Shown here one piece after another: positions 27,001 through 35,189 of a stretch of DNA of 64,000 bases (within the stretch, counting starts at the first letter, position 1; each line of letters opens with the position of its first letter). A program made the position numbers and the translations under genes. A model generated the notes under the pieces. It was not told the origin of the DNA. It searched no databases and saw only the letters and a list, made by a program, of their open reading frames with translations. Source of the DNA: Streptomyces sp. NBC_00234 (GTDB taxonomy: Bacteria; Actinomycetota; Actinomycetes; Streptomycetales; Streptomycetaceae); contig NZ_CP108101.1 in NCBI RefSeq assembly GCF_036195325.1, forward strand, positions 1,426,001-1,490,000. The letters run 5' to 3'.

Positions 27001-27402
27001 TGCGGGGATGCGGACCCCGTTGAGGTCGACGGAGCCGGAATCACGGCCGCCGGACTCGTGGGTTCCCGCGAGCTGTTCGACCTGGGCGGCCTGGACCTGC
27101 CCGCCGTACGAGTGGTCCTGCGCCGGCGCCTGGGTGGCGGGCTGCGCCGGAGCCTGCGCGTACTGCGGCTGGTACATGGCCTGCTCGGGTGCCGGTGCGT
27201 ACGCCGTCGGCTCGGCCGGGGCCGCCTGCGGGTCGCTCCAGGCGCCCTGGGAAGTGGGCATCAGGAGAAGATCGTCGTCCTCGGGTGCGTGCTCGGAGGG
27301 ATCGAGGAAGGTGTAGGCGTCCGGGGCGGGGACGCCCGGCTGCTCCACCATGCCTGCGTTCTCCGGCAGTCCCTCGCCCGGGATCTGGCCGGTGTCAGTC
27401 AT
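24061..27402 (-). CDS. cobT: BluB-CobT fusion with long Pro/Ala/Glu-rich N-terminus
   Basis: A 1113-residue protein from ATG 27402 (GAGGGG upstream). Residues 1 to about 545 are low-complexity, built of Pro, Ala, Glu, Val and Gln with repeated EPVAEP-like units. From about residue 550 to 760 is a nitroreductase-fold BluB domain (ERRDIRNGFRSDPIP, SVGHSQPWDFVVIRS), which makes 5,6-dimethylbenzimidazole from reduced flavin. Residues ~770-1113 are CobT, which activates that base with nicotinate mononucleotide; GIANTTASAAL and the catalytic glutamate motif LGEGTGALLALP are present. Fusion couples lower-ligand synthesis to its activation. The N-terminal region has no signal or span and its role is unknown. 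Confidence 0.9.
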   Translation of the reverse strand: MTDTGQIPGEGLPENAGMVEQPGVPAPDAYTFLDPSEHAPEDDDLLLMPTSQGAWSDPQAAPAEPTAYAPAPEQAMYQPQYAQAPAQPATQAPAQDHSYGGQVQAAQVEQLAGTHESGGRDSGSVDLNGVRIPAPAPAQVQVQAPAPVAVGAQAAPARRPLHRGPASTEAPSFGGTPSGGVVRSLADRGPTAAPQTQAPARHAGPPTTGPEYFDLPADEPAPSAGPQLGEIPPQAPGPWTAQPPQAEQMAPPAPVAPAETVVPEPVAAAPVEVPAEAPAEAVAVPAPAPVPEDASLGRFVAVDGSVPTPPHLAPTQAPEAPAVAEQQAQPEAVPAVLEPQPEPVAEPQPEAVTAAPEPVTVPAPEPVAEPVAEFTQPEPVAEQVQPAQPEPVAPVAIPVAEEAAAVVTEPEPVMAEIAPEPQQEAAPEVAPIPEPAAEPSPAPAVPEAAPAEPVAAAEPEAVTGPEIIETPEILEPEQAAVPAAPAVEAPAEVPAEAPAQAAEEIAPLAGTIETAEAADPAEAPEPAEETAAPVAVSPPAPGYDDAEREAVLRVMRERRDIRNGFRSDPIPHEVLLRVLEAAHTAPSVGHSQPWDFVVIRSAETRRSMHELAQRQREAYAKSLPKARAKQFKELKIEAILDTPVNIVVTADPTRGGRHTLGRHTQPQMAPYSSALAVENLWLAARAEGLGVGWVSFFDEREMVRALGLPDHLEVVAYLCVGYVDEFPEEPELMQAGWSKRRPLSWVVHEETYGRRALPGEDPHDLLQETISNIRPLDAKALGEAWERQKRMTKPAGALGMLEIISAQLSGLSRMCPPPIPEPAAVAIFAGDHGVHAQGVTAWPQEVTAQMVANFLGGGAVCNAFAAQVGAEVCVVDVGVAAELPATPGLLPRKVRAGTADFTTGPALTREEVLAAIEVGIETARDLVAAGNKGLLTGEMGIANTTASAALICVYTGIDPAEVTGRGTGINDEMHARKVDVVRRALDLHQPDPSDPIGVLAAVGGLEHAAMAGFLLGGASLRTPVILDGVSAGAAALVARAIAPEALAACIAGHRSAEPGHIAALNKLGLRPLVDLDLRLGEGTGALLALPIVQSAARAMHEVATFDSAGVTEK

Positions 27403-27734
27403 GCGTACCCCTCGCCCATCGTCAGTGCTCCTTCGGCCCTTCGCCCGGGACGCCCGAACCACGGCACGCCGGTGCTCGTCAACAAGAACGAGCGGGCTCG
27501 CCGCGCGGCACGAATCGCCCGCGGACATACACATTCTCGCGGCCGTTCGCCGCCGCGGCAGCTACTTCTGCCACGGCTAGCTGTGGACTGCGCCACGTCG
27601 CGCGTCCCCCGGTTGTGCCGTACCACAGTGAGGACCAAAACGGTCCCCTTTTCCGGACATTGACGAACGAAGCGACGAACGGCCGGGTGCGGTACAACGA
27701 TCGGCCAGCCTACCTCCCGTCGCCTCCCACCGGG
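27403..27734. other. 332-bp gap between cobL and cobT fusion
   Basis: No coding frame with good codon use is seen. A 5-bp hairpin GGACC-AAAAC-GGTCC lies at 27632-27646. The region must hold the promoter of the BluB-CobT gene. I searched by eye for a cobalamin riboswitch on the minus strand and found none of its conserved boxes. Confidence 0.5.
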
Positions 27735-28970
27735 TCAGGGGGCGAGGTCCGAACGCACTCCGGAGAGCAGGAAGACGACAGAGCGTTCGCGCTCCGACCA
27801 TGCGGCCGTGTCGAGTTCGACGGTCTGGAGGAGTGCGCAGTCGACCCGGTATCCGTTCGCGGCGAGGGCGCCGCCCAGCGCTTCGGCCTCGTCGCGGGTC
27901 GAAGCGTGCGTGACGATGCGTTCGGGGCGGCGGTCCGCCACGGCGGTGACGACGGGGACTCCGCCGCCTCCGATCCGTACGACATCCGGTTCGGGCAGGC
28001 GTTCCAGGACGTGCGGGGCGCGGCCCTGGACGACCTGGAGCGGGACACCGAAGGTGCGGGCCGCGGCCGTCGTACGGGCACAGGCGTCCGGGTCGCTGTC
28101 CACGGCGAGGACGGCCGCGCCGAAGCGGGCGGCCTCCACGGCCAGGGCGCCGCTGCCGGAGCCGATGTCCCAGACGAGGTCGCCGGTCCGCGGGCCGAGG
28201 CGAGCCAACTGGGCGGCGCGCAGGCCCGGGAACTCGCCTTCGCCGGTCTCCCCCGCGTCCGTGGCGCCGTCGCGGTACGCGTCGGCGGGCAGCGCCCAGC
28301 CCCGTACGCCCCGGGGGTACGCGGGGTGGCGGCCGGCGATCCAGGCGCCGGTGGCGGTGGTTTCGGGGCCGCCGCCGATGACGATGACGACGTTCGGGTC
28401 GCGCCAGGCGTGGTCGGCGGCCTTGTCCGAGGTGAGGACGGTGACCTGTTCGCGCTCGGTGCCGAGCTCCTCGCAGATCACGAAGGTGCGGTGGACGCCG
28501 TCGAGGAGCAGGGCGAGTTCGGCGGGGCCCGCACCGGGCGAGGTGAGGACGGCGACCTTGTGGTGGGCGCGGCAGACGTTGACGGCGCGGCGCAGGGTGC
28601 GGGGATGGGCGACGACGACCTGGGCGTCGTCCCACGGCATTCCGGCGCGGGCGAAGGCGGTGGCGACGGAGGAGACGGCGGGGACGACTTCGACTTCCAG
28701 GCCGTGTTCGGGTGCGCGCAGGGTGCGTACGACGCCGAAGAAGCCGGGGTCGCCGTCGGCGAGGACCACGGCGCTGCCGCGGTGTCCGGCGATCCTGCGG
28801 GCGGCCAGGTCGACGCTGCCGAGACGGATGCGTTCGGCGCGTTCGGGGACTTCGGGGAGCGCGAGGTGGTGCCCTGCTCCGGCGACGAGCGTGGCGGCCG
28901 AGAGCGCGGCCGTGGCGGCTCTGTTCAGTGGCGAGCCGTCCCAGCCGATCACCGTGACCCGGTCGGCCAT
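27735..28970 (-). CDS. cobL: Precorrin-6Y C5,15-methyltransferase (CbiE-CbiT fusion)
   Basis: A 411-residue bifunctional enzyme of cobalamin ring synthesis. Residues 1 to ~200 are CbiE-like (VTVIGWDGSP, the VLADGDPGFFGVVRTL and PAVSSVATAFAR segments of tetrapyrrole methylases). Residues ~215-411 are CbiT-like, with the SAM motif LVWDIGSGSGALAVEAARFG and IGGGGVPVV. It methylates C-5 and C-15 and decarboxylates the acetate side chain. ATG at 28970; AGGAG lies eleven bases upstream, slightly far. It is oriented with the BluB-CobT fusion but separated from it by 332 bp. Confidence 0.92.
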   Translation of the reverse strand: MADRVTVIGWDGSPLNRAATAALSAATLVAGAGHHLALPEVPERAERIRLGSVDLAARRIAGHRGSAVVLADGDPGFFGVVRTLRAPEHGLEVEVVPAVSSVATAFARAGMPWDDAQVVVAHPRTLRRAVNVCRAHHKVAVLTSPGAGPAELALLLDGVHRTFVICEELGTEREQVTVLTSDKAADHAWRDPNVVIVIGGGPETTATGAWIAGRHPAYPRGVRGWALPADAYRDGATDAGETGEGEFPGLRAAQLARLGPRTGDLVWDIGSGSGALAVEAARFGAAVLAVDSDPDACARTTAAARTFGVPLQVVQGRAPHVLERLPEPDVVRIGGGGVPVVTAVADRRPERIVTHASTRDEAEALGGALAANGYRVDCALLQTVELDTAAWSERERSVVFLLSGVRSDLAP

Positions 28971-29076
28971 CGTCGTCAGTCTCCTGGAGGTGTCGCAGGC
29001 GTGGGGCTGCCCGCTGGTGGCGGGCACGGTGAGAGTACCTGGTCCGTACCTTGGCGGGTCCGGCGCCTGCTCGTTG

Positions 29077-29724
29077 TCAGTTCCAGTCGTTGTAGCTGCC
29101 GTAGCCGCCCGCGTCGGCGAGCTGCTCGGCGACCCCTTCGAGGTCCTCGGGGAGGAGGCCCCAGACGATCAGGTCGGTCCTGATGTCGGTCCAGCCGCCG
29201 TCCGTGCCGTTCTCGGTCCGGGTACGCGCTATCCGCGCGTTGCGCAGGACCCCTTCGCTGATGCAGCCCAGCTTCTGGGCGACCTGCTGGGAGGCGGTGT
29301 TGTCGGCGGGGGTCCGCAGTTCGATGCGCTCGAACCGCTGGTCCCGGAAGAGCCACTCGGCGAGGGCCAGGACGGATTCGGTGGCGTACCCCTCGCCGCG
29401 TGCCCACGGCGCGGTGATGTAGCGGACCTCGGTCGCGAGGGTGCGCCAGTCGGTGTTGAGGAGGCGGACCGATCCGACGAGGCGCTGGGTGAGGAACTCG
29501 GTGACGGCGAAGACGATTCCGCTGCCCTGGGTGCGCTCCGCAGGAGCGATCCTGCGGACCCACCGCTCGGCGTCGACCTGGGTGTAGGGATGCGGACTTT
29601 CGGTCCAGGCGGTGACGAGTTCGTCGTTCATCATCTCGATGTACGCGGGCACGTCCGCCATGTCGAAGGGGCGCAGCACCAATCTGTCCGTGCTGATGGA
29701 GATGGACGGAAAGGTGGTAGTCAT
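29077..29724 (-). CDS. RimJ/RimL-type GNAT acetyltransferase
   Basis: A 215-residue protein. The ATG at 29724 is preferred since GGAG lies seven bases upstream; an ATG four codons earlier is possible. Landmarks: STDRLVLRPFDMADVPAY at the N-terminus, the acetyl-CoA region PWARGEGYATESVLALAEWLF, and DNTASQQVAQKLGCISEGVLR, all typical of the RimJ/RimL group acting on protein N-termini or small amines. The acidic, aromatic C-terminal tail ends near GGYGSYNDWN. Substrate unknown. It follows the met operon terminator and is probably independent. Confidence 0.87.
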   Translation of the reverse strand: MTTTFPSISISTDRLVLRPFDMADVPAYIEMMNDELVTAWTESPHPYTQVDAERWVRRIAPAERTQGSGIVFAVTEFLTQRLVGSVRLLNTDWRTLATEVRYITAPWARGEGYATESVLALAEWLFRDQRFERIELRTPADNTASQQVAQKLGCISEGVLRNARIARTRTENGTDGGWTDIRTDLIVWGLLPEDLEGVAEQLADAGGYGSYNDWN

Positions 29725-29804
29725 GCGCAGCTCCATGCCGAAGACCGTGTAAAGGCACAGCATGCAGCATCGGCCCGGCGTTGTGCATGGCCGGGTCCGC
29801 ACGG

Positions 29805-29843
29805 CGGAGCCCCGCACACCCCGTCGGGGTGTGCGGGGCTCCG
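29805..29843 (-). terminator. 18-bp perfect stem-loop after metQ
   Basis: CGGAGCCCCGCACACCCC (29805-29822) pairs fully with 29826-29843 around GTC. It lies 21 bases beyond the metQ stop on the minus strand and closes the metNIQ operon. Confidence 0.85.
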
Positions 29844-29864
29844 TGAGCAAGTTCCGCGCGGGGG

Positions 29865-30731
29865 TCAGGACTTGGCGGGGGTACCGAAGGCCGGGACGAT
29901 GGAACCCTGGTAGGTGTCCTCGATGAACTTCTTGACCTCGTCGGAGTTCAGGAGCTCGGCGAGCTTCTGGACGCGGGCGTCCTTCTCGTTGCCCTCCTTG
30001 ACGGCGAGGAAGTTGGCGTACGGGTTGCCCTCGGCCTTCTCCAGGACGAGGGAGTCCGTGCCGGGCTTGAGGTCGGCCTCGATGGCGTAGTTGCCGTTGA
30101 TGACGGCGGCGTCCACGTCGTTCAGGGCGCGGGGCACGGTCGCGGCCTCGAGCTCCTTGAACTCCAGGCCCTTCTTGTCCGTGATGTCGCTGAGCTTGGC
30201 GTTGGTGCCGACACCGGGCTTGATGGTGATCAGGCCGTTCTCGGCGAGGAGCTGAAGGGCACGGCCCTCGTTGGTGGTGTCGTTCGGCACGGCGATGGTC
30301 TGGCCGGACTTGATGTCCTTGATGTCCTTGACGCTCTTGGAGTAGAGGCCGAGGGGCTCCAGGTGCACGTTGACGACCGGGACGATGTGGGTGTTGTTCT
30401 TCTTGTTGAAGTCGTCCAGGTACGGCTTGTGCTGGAAGAAGTTGGCGTCGACCTGGCCGGTCTCCGTCGCGGTGTTCGGCAGGACGTAGTCCGTGAACTC
30501 CTTGACCTCCAGCTTGAGGCCCGCCTTGTCCGCCAGGTTCTTCTTGACGAAGTTCAGGATGTCGCCGTGGGGCGTCGGGGACGCCGCGACGACGAGCGCC
30601 TTGGAGGTGTCGGCCTTTGCGCCGGTCTCGCCCTTGGCCGCGGGGTCGGAGTCCGTACCGCAGGCGCTGAGCCCGAAGGCGAGAGCGGCGGTGGCGGCGG
30701 CAGCTGCGGTGATCTTGATGTTCTTACGCAC
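29865..30731 (-). CDS. metQ: MetQ/NlpA-family methionine-binding lipoprotein
   Basis: A 288-residue lipoprotein. GTG start at 30731 with AGAGG upstream. The signal peptide ends in a lipobox LSACG, with the cysteine at residue 24. The mature domain opens LVVAASPTPHGDIL and contains ANFFQHKPYLDDFN and VPNDTTNEGRALQLL, typical of MetQ. It binds methionine (often D- and L-forms) outside the membrane for the MetNI transporter encoded just upstream. The gene is 72 bp after metI and ahead of a strong terminator, and so is the last gene of the operon. Confidence 0.92.
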   Translation of the reverse strand: MRKNIKITAAAAATAALAFGLSACGTDSDPAAKGETGAKADTSKALVVAASPTPHGDILNFVKKNLADKAGLKLEVKEFTDYVLPNTATETGQVDANFFQHKPYLDDFNKKNNTHIVPVVNVHLEPLGLYSKSVKDIKDIKSGQTIAVPNDTTNEGRALQLLAENGLITIKPGVGTNAKLSDITDKKGLEFKELEAATVPRALNDVDAAVINGNYAIEADLKPGTDSLVLEKAEGNPYANFLAVKEGNEKDARVQKLAELLNSDEVKKFIEDTYQGSIVPAFGTPAKS

Positions 30732-30803
30732 GAAAAGTGCCTCTTTCGGTGGTGATGGTGGAGCGCCCGGACAAGGAGTTCGGGCTTGGTGGGGAGGAAA
30801 GTC

Positions 30804-31475
30804 TCAGGTGGTGGTGCGGCCTCGGCGGGCCAGCAGCCGTACGGCTCCGTCGCCGATCAGCTGGACCACGGTCACGATGACGACCAGGAGCACGACGGTG
30901 ACGAGCATGAACTGGTTGTCGAAGCGCTGGAATCCGTAGGTGACGGCCTTGGATCCGAGCCCTTCGCCGCCGACGGCACCCGCCATCGCGGAGTAGCCGA
31001 TGAGGACGATCACGGTGGTGGTGACGCCCGAGATCAGCGAGGGCAGGGCCTGCGGGAGCAGGACCTTGCGGACGATCGTCGGGATGGATCCGCCCATGGA
31101 CTGGACGGCTTCGACGAGCCCGTGGTCGACCTCGCGGATCGCCGTCTCGACGAGCCGCGCGAAGAAGGGGACGGCGCCCACGGCGAGCGGGACGATCATC
31201 GCGGTCGGGCCGATGAACGTGCCGACGACCCAGGTGGTGAACGGGATCAGCGCGATCAGCAGGATGATGAAGGGCAGCGAGCGGCCGATGTTCACGATCA
31301 CACCGATGACCTTGTTCACCGCGGTGTTCTGCAGCAGTCCGCCCTTGTCGGTGAGGACCAGCAGAACGCCGAGCGGCAGGCCGACCAGGACGGTGACGAG
31401 CGCGGACCACAGCACCATGTAGAGGGTGTCGACGGTGCCCTGGGTCAGCAGTGGCTGCATTTCGGACCAGGTCAC
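30804..31475 (-). CDS. metI: Methionine ABC transporter permease MetI
   Basis: A 223-residue membrane protein with five spans and the MetI-type loop VEAVQSMGGSIPTIVRKVLLP, which contacts MetN. The GTG start overlaps the metN stop in a GTGA junction. The N-terminal MTWSEMQPLL and the early VLWSALVTVLVGLPLGVLL segment fit the family. It forms the channel of the methionine importer with MetN and receives substrate from MetQ. Identification is solid by motif and operon. Confidence 0.93.
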   Translation of the reverse strand: MTWSEMQPLLTQGTVDTLYMVLWSALVTVLVGLPLGVLLVLTDKGGLLQNTAVNKVIGVIVNIGRSLPFIILLIALIPFTTWVVGTFIGPTAMIVPLAVGAVPFFARLVETAIREVDHGLVEAVQSMGGSIPTIVRKVLLPQALPSLISGVTTTVIVLIGYSAMAGAVGGEGLGSKAVTYGFQRFDNQFMLVTVVLLVVIVTVVQLIGDGAVRLLARRGRTTT

Positions 31476-32548
31476 TTGACGGCCTCCTTGGCGAGCGGGG
31501 CGGGGGTCTGTACGGGGACGCCGGGCGCGGCGGGCTCCACGACCTCGGCCTGGAGTCCCTGCTCGCGCAGGAAGCCGATCGGGACGACGTTCTCCTCGAA
31601 GCGGCCGGGGAGCTCGATGCGCATCCGTCCGATCTGGTTGCCGCCGACGGTGTCCATGGCGGCGCCCAGGATCGAGATGTCGATGTTGTACGTACGGGAG
31701 AGCTGCGAGATCACCGGCCGGCCGGCGGCCTCGCCGTGGAAGGTGACGTCGACGACCGTGCTGTCGGGGCCCGATGCCGTGCCGCCGACGGGGAACAGCT
31801 CGTGGGCCAGTTCGGAGCCGGGGGTGGCGAGGAGCTCGCGGACGGTGCCGGACTCGACGACGCGGCCACTGCGCATCAGGGCGGCCGAGTCGCAGACCGT
31901 CTTGACGACGTCCATCTCGTGCGTGATGAGCAGGACGGTGAGGCCGAGCTGCTGGTTGAGGTCGCGCAGCAGCTGGAGGATGGAGCGGGTGGTCTCGGGG
32001 TCGAGAGCGGAGGTCGCCTCGTCGGAGAGCAGCACCTTGGGGTCGCCGGCCAGGGCGCGGGCGATGCCGACGCGCTGCTTCTGGCCGCCGGAGAGCTGCC
32101 CGGGGTACGCCTTCGCCTTGTCGGAGAGACCGACCAGGTCGAGGAGTTCGAGGGCCTTGCGGGCCCGGTCCCGGCCGGAGACGCCGAGGATCTCCAGGGG
32201 CAGTTCGACGTTGTCCTGGACGGTGCGCGAGGCCAGCAGGTTGAAGTGCTGGAAGACCATGCCGATGCGGCTGCGCGCCTCCCGCAGTTCCTTGCCGGCG
32301 CGGTGGCCCCGGCCCGCGAGTGCGGTGAGGTCCTGGCCCGCGACGGTCACGGTGCCCGCGGTGGGGCGTTCCAGCAGGTTGACGCAGCGGATCAGGGAGG
32401 ATTTCCCGGCGCCGCTCTGTCCGATGACGCCGTACACCTCACCCTCGCGGACATGCAGGTCGACGCCGTCGAGGGCGGTGACCTCTCGGCCGCGCGACTG
32501 GTAGACCTTCGTGAGGCCCGAAGTGGTGATCACAGGGGTTTCCGTCAC
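31472..32548 (-). CDS. metN: Methionine ABC transporter ATPase MetN
   Basis: A 358-residue ATPase. Walker A GQSGAGKSS, signature LSGGQKQR, Walker B VLLSDEAT and the H-loop THEMDVV are all intact. The C-terminal ~80 residues (VTFHGEAAGRPVISQLSR onward) form the NIL domain that senses methionine and inhibits transport. The GTG at 32548 gives VTETPVITTSGL but has no clear ribosome site; a GTG five codons later has GGAAA at better spacing. It is the first gene of metNIQ and has an untranslated gap of about 600 bp upstream. Confidence 0.93.
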   Translation of the reverse strand: MTETPVITTSGLTKVYQSRGREVTALDGVDLHVREGEVYGVIGQSGAGKSSLIRCVNLLERPTAGTVTVAGQDLTALAGRGHRAGKELREARSRIGMVFQHFNLLASRTVQDNVELPLEILGVSGRDRARKALELLDLVGLSDKAKAYPGQLSGGQKQRVGIARALAGDPKVLLSDEATSALDPETTRSILQLLRDLNQQLGLTVLLITHEMDVVKTVCDSAALMRSGRVVESGTVRELLATPGSELAHELFPVGGTASGPDSTVVDVTFHGEAAGRPVISQLSRTYNIDISILGAAMDTVGGNQIGRMRIELPGRFEENVVPIGFLREQGLQAEVVEPAAPGVPVQTPAPLAKEAVK

Positions 32549-33168
32549 TGTCGAGTGCGCGGCGCGGTGTCCGCCGGGCACGGGGCGTTCGTCTGGTGAG
32601 ACTGTTCGCAGTGGTTGACCGGTAGGTCTCGGCACAGCTGATCGCGGCGGACGGCCGGAAGGCAGCGCGTGCTCGGGCAGGCACGTTCCGCTGGGTGCGG
32701 ACGGCGTGGGCTCGATCTCGCTTCGGGGCGCGAGACTCAGGCGTGGACCCTCAGAAGGCGCGCATTCGACACATACAACGAGCACCGGGCGTGGTGATCG
32801 CCTCGGTCGCAGGGATGCGGTAGCTCGTCGTGGTCATGTCCCCAGTAAAACAGACGTCACGACGGCGCCCACCAGCCTGTCCGGATAGCGGACAGCCGTG
32901 GATGGTGACCGTCCGCTTTTCCCCGGGGCGCGGAGGATTTCACGCACACGGCTGTGACCTGCGCCGATACGGCCGCACCGGGGCCGCGGCCCGGGTCGGG
33001 TGTGGTCCGGGGGCGGTCGCCGTCTGTGGCCAAGGCCACGATCTTCGCTCCGGCGGGGGCCACGGCCCCTGCGGCGCCCGGCGCCCCGGCCGGCCGCCCG
33101 GCCCGTGGACGGGACCGCGTCACGGGGCCGAACGCGGGGGCTCCGGCGGGCCGTAATACCCTCGCATC
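32549..33168. other. 620-bp gap between metN and divergent membrane gene
   Basis: This gap separates metN from the plus-strand gene at 33169 and must hold both promoters. Open frames here (for example on both strands of 32830-33270) are Arg/Gly/Pro-rich with no codon bias and I do not accept them. I looked for SAM-riboswitch consensus boxes on the minus strand and did not see them. The middle (32720-32880) is less GC-rich. Confidence 0.45.
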
Positions 33169-33528
33169 ATGCTTGACGCCCTGACGGTCGCGGTCGCCGT
33201 GTCCGCGCTCGCCCTTGCCGCCTGGTGCGGTTTCGCCGCCATCCGGGACCAGCCGACGAAGGACTGGCACTTCATCGGGATGGCCGTCGTCTCGGTACTG
33301 GCGCTGGCGCAGCTGGTGGTCGGGATCGTGCAGCTGGCCCGCGGCGAGCGGCCCGAGCAGGGGATGACGATCTTCATCGCCTATCTGATCGGTGCCTTCG
33401 CGGCCGTGCCCGCGGCCGGCTTCCTGTCGCTGACCGAGCGGACCCGCTGGGGTTCGGTGACGGTGGCGGCGGGGGCGGTCGTGCTGGCCGTCCTCGAAGT
33501 GCGGCTCTACGACATCTGGGGAAACTGA
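33169..33528 (+). CDS. Small four-span integral membrane protein
   Basis: A 119-residue protein composed of four hydrophobic segments (LTVAVAVSALALAAWCGF, FIGMAVVSVLALAQLVVGIV, FIAYLIGAFAAVPAAGFL, VTVAAGAVVLAVLEVRLY). It begins at ATG 33169. There is no recognised domain. It is followed two bases later by the GTG of a second membrane gene, and the two are probably translated together. Pairs of such genes are conserved in Streptomyces but uncharacterised. Confidence 0.75.
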   Translation: MLDALTVAVAVSALALAAWCGFAAIRDQPTKDWHFIGMAVVSVLALAQLVVGIVQLARGERPEQGMTIFIAYLIGAFAAVPAAGFLSLTERTRWGSVTVAAGAVVLAVLEVRLYDIWGN

Positions 33529-33530
33529 CC

Positions 33531-33962
33531 GTGACCGACACCGATCGCACCGCCGAGGGCGCCCGCAGGCAGCCGTTCGAACTCGGCACCGGGCCGGGGC
33601 GCGTACTGGTCTGGTTCTACGGGGTGTTCACCGTGGCCGCCGCCTCCCGTTCGATCGTCCAGATGATCCTGGACTTCGACAGGGCGCCGCTGGCCTACGT
33701 GCTGTCCGCCGTCGCCGCCGTCGTGTACGGCTTCATCACGTACTCACTGGTGCGGGGTGGGGAGAAGGCACGCAGGGCGGCGCTGGTGTGCTGCGCCGCC
33801 GAGCTCGTCGGCGTGCTCGTCGTCGGTACGTGGACGATGGTGGAGCCCTCGGCCTTCCCCGACGCCACCGTCTGGTCGGACTTCGGGACCGGTTACCTGC
33901 TCATCCCGGTGATCCTGCCGGTCACCGGGATGATCTGGCTGCGTCGCGCGAAGAGCGCGTAA
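33531..33962 (+). CDS. Small integral membrane protein, partner of the preceding gene
   Basis: A 143-residue protein. GTG at 33531 lies two bases after the stop of the upstream gene, with GGGGAAAC as ribosome site overlapping that stop. After a polar N-terminus (TDTDRTAEGARRQPFELGTG) four membrane segments follow, ending with a basic LRRAKSA tail. No motif reveals its function. The close spacing indicates that both proteins act together. Confidence 0.75.
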   Translation: MTDTDRTAEGARRQPFELGTGPGRVLVWFYGVFTVAAASRSIVQMILDFDRAPLAYVLSAVAAVVYGFITYSLVRGGEKARRAALVCCAAELVGVLVVGTWTMVEPSAFPDATVWSDFGTGYLLIPVILPVTGMIWLRRAKSA

Positions 33963-33983
33963 CCACCCGCGTACGACGTCCTG

Positions 33984-34487
33984 TCAGGCGCTCGCCACGT
34001 AGGCGGGTGCGGCGGCGTCCTTCTCCAGCAGGATCAGCCGGACACCGTCCTGCCCGGTGGTGTCCCCCACTCGTGCGTACCCCTCCCGGCGGTACAGCCG
34101 CAGGTTGCCCTCGCTCCGGTGCCCCGTGTGGAGCCGGAAGCGGGTGGCCGCGCGACCGGCCGTGAGACCCGACTCCGCGGCGCGCAGCAGACGGGCGCCG
34201 AGGCCGTGTCCCTGGAGCCGGGGATGGACGCAGAGCTTGCCGATCTGTCCGGTGCCGTCCGCGTCGGCCACGCCGCGTACCGAGCCCACGACTTCGTCGC
34301 CGAGCCGGGCCACGAACACCAGGTCCGTCTCGACTTCCTCGCGGACCGAGTCGAGGGTCTGCACGAGGGGGTCGATCCGGTAGTTGCCGTAGAGCTCCGC
34401 CTCGCTCTGGAAACAGAGGTATCGGAGTTTGAATATCTGCTCGACGTCCTGTGTGGTCGCCGCCGAGATGGTCACGCTCATGCCCAT
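33984..34487 (-). CDS. GNAT acetyltransferase
   Basis: A 167-residue protein. The ATG at 34487 (MGMSVTIS) is chosen because GGGAGG lies nine bases upstream; ATGs at 34481 and 34508 are in frame but less well placed. The acetyl-CoA loop reads KLCVHPRLQGHGLGARLL, and GNLRLYRREGYARVGD is the final GNAT strand-helix. Substrate unknown. It is divergent from nothing nearby: the sigma-like gene upstream runs in the same direction 37 bp away. Confidence 0.85.
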   Translation of the reverse strand: MGMSVTISAATTQDVEQIFKLRYLCFQSEAELYGNYRIDPLVQTLDSVREEVETDLVFVARLGDEVVGSVRGVADADGTGQIGKLCVHPRLQGHGLGARLLRAAESGLTAGRAATRFRLHTGHRSEGNLRLYRREGYARVGDTTGQDGVRLILLEKDAAAPAYVASA

Positions 34488-34524
34488 GTGTGCATGCCTC
34501 CCGCTCACCTGATCCGCCGGTTGT

Positions 34525-35073
34525 CTACCGCTCCTTTCCCCGCAGTTCAGGAGCTACAACCTCCGCCGCGAGCATTCTGCGCAGACATCCAAGGCATCGG
34601 GAACGCATCGGACCCAAACTCCCCTGTGACATACCCAACCTTCCTGCGATTTCCCGGTAGGTCGGATCGGTGGGGGAAAGCATCGCCTCCAGCAGCCGAG
34701 GGCATCCTCCGGGCAGGCGTTCCAGTGCCGTGCGTAACACCCGCCGGGTGTCGGCGCCGAGGGCGCTGCGTTCCGGGCAGCCGTAGGCGTCCGCGGCGGG
34801 TTCGGCGCTGCCGTACGGGTACTCGTGACGGGCCGTCCGCCGGGTGCGCCGGGCCTCCGCGCGTACGGCGTCACGTACCCAGCGGGCCGGGTCGCCGGGC
34901 GGCCCCTGCGCCGCGAGGCGCTCGAACAGCCGGAGCCATACGGCCTGTTCGAGGTCGGCGGGATCGGCGGAAGCGGCCTGGGCCTCGGCCTTCGCCTCCG
35001 CGCGGACCAGCGGGAGCAGGGCCCGGACGACGGCCGGTCCGGCCGGGGGCGGGGCATGATCGATAAGCGTCAT
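34525..35073 (-). CDS. Sigma-factor-like DNA-binding protein
   Basis: A 182-residue protein. ATG at 35073 follows GGTGGGGC. Residues ~20-80 resemble a degenerate sigma region 2 (VRALLPLVRAEAKAEA... LEQAVWLRLFERL), and ~115-170 resemble region 4 with a helix-turn-helix: YREIAGRLGMSQGSLGPMRSRCLGCLRRML. The LG-P-R pattern matches ECF-type region 4. No anti-sigma gene is adjacent. It probably redirects RNA polymerase, or is an orphan ECF-like regulator with an incomplete region 2. Targets unknown. Confidence 0.75.
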   Translation of the reverse strand: MTLIDHAPPPAGPAVVRALLPLVRAEAKAEAQAASADPADLEQAVWLRLFERLAAQGPPGDPARWVRDAVRAEARRTRRTARHEYPYGSAEPAADAYGCPERSALGADTRRVLRTALERLPGGCPRLLEAMLSPTDPTYREIAGRLGMSQGSLGPMRSRCLGCLRRMLAAEVVAPELRGKER

Positions 35074-35189
35074 GCCCCACCCGACGTGCCGCGCGGGCGG
35101 CCGGTTGCCGTGTGCGGGGAGCGCCACCCGACCGGGGTCCGCCCGGCCGGGTGCTGACGTCGGGGCGGGGCCCGGCCGGCCCCTGCGTG

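Noticed and set aside
27403..27734. Possible cobalamin riboswitch before the BluB-CobT gene
   Set aside because: The conserved boxes of the B12 element are not seen on the minus strand.
32549..32850. Possible SAM riboswitch before metN
   Set aside because: The leader lacks the conserved S-box core; a protein regulator is as likely.
32830..33270. Open frames on both strands between metN and the membrane gene pair
   Set aside because: Composition is Arg/Gly/Pro-dominated, with no ribosome site or conserved motif.
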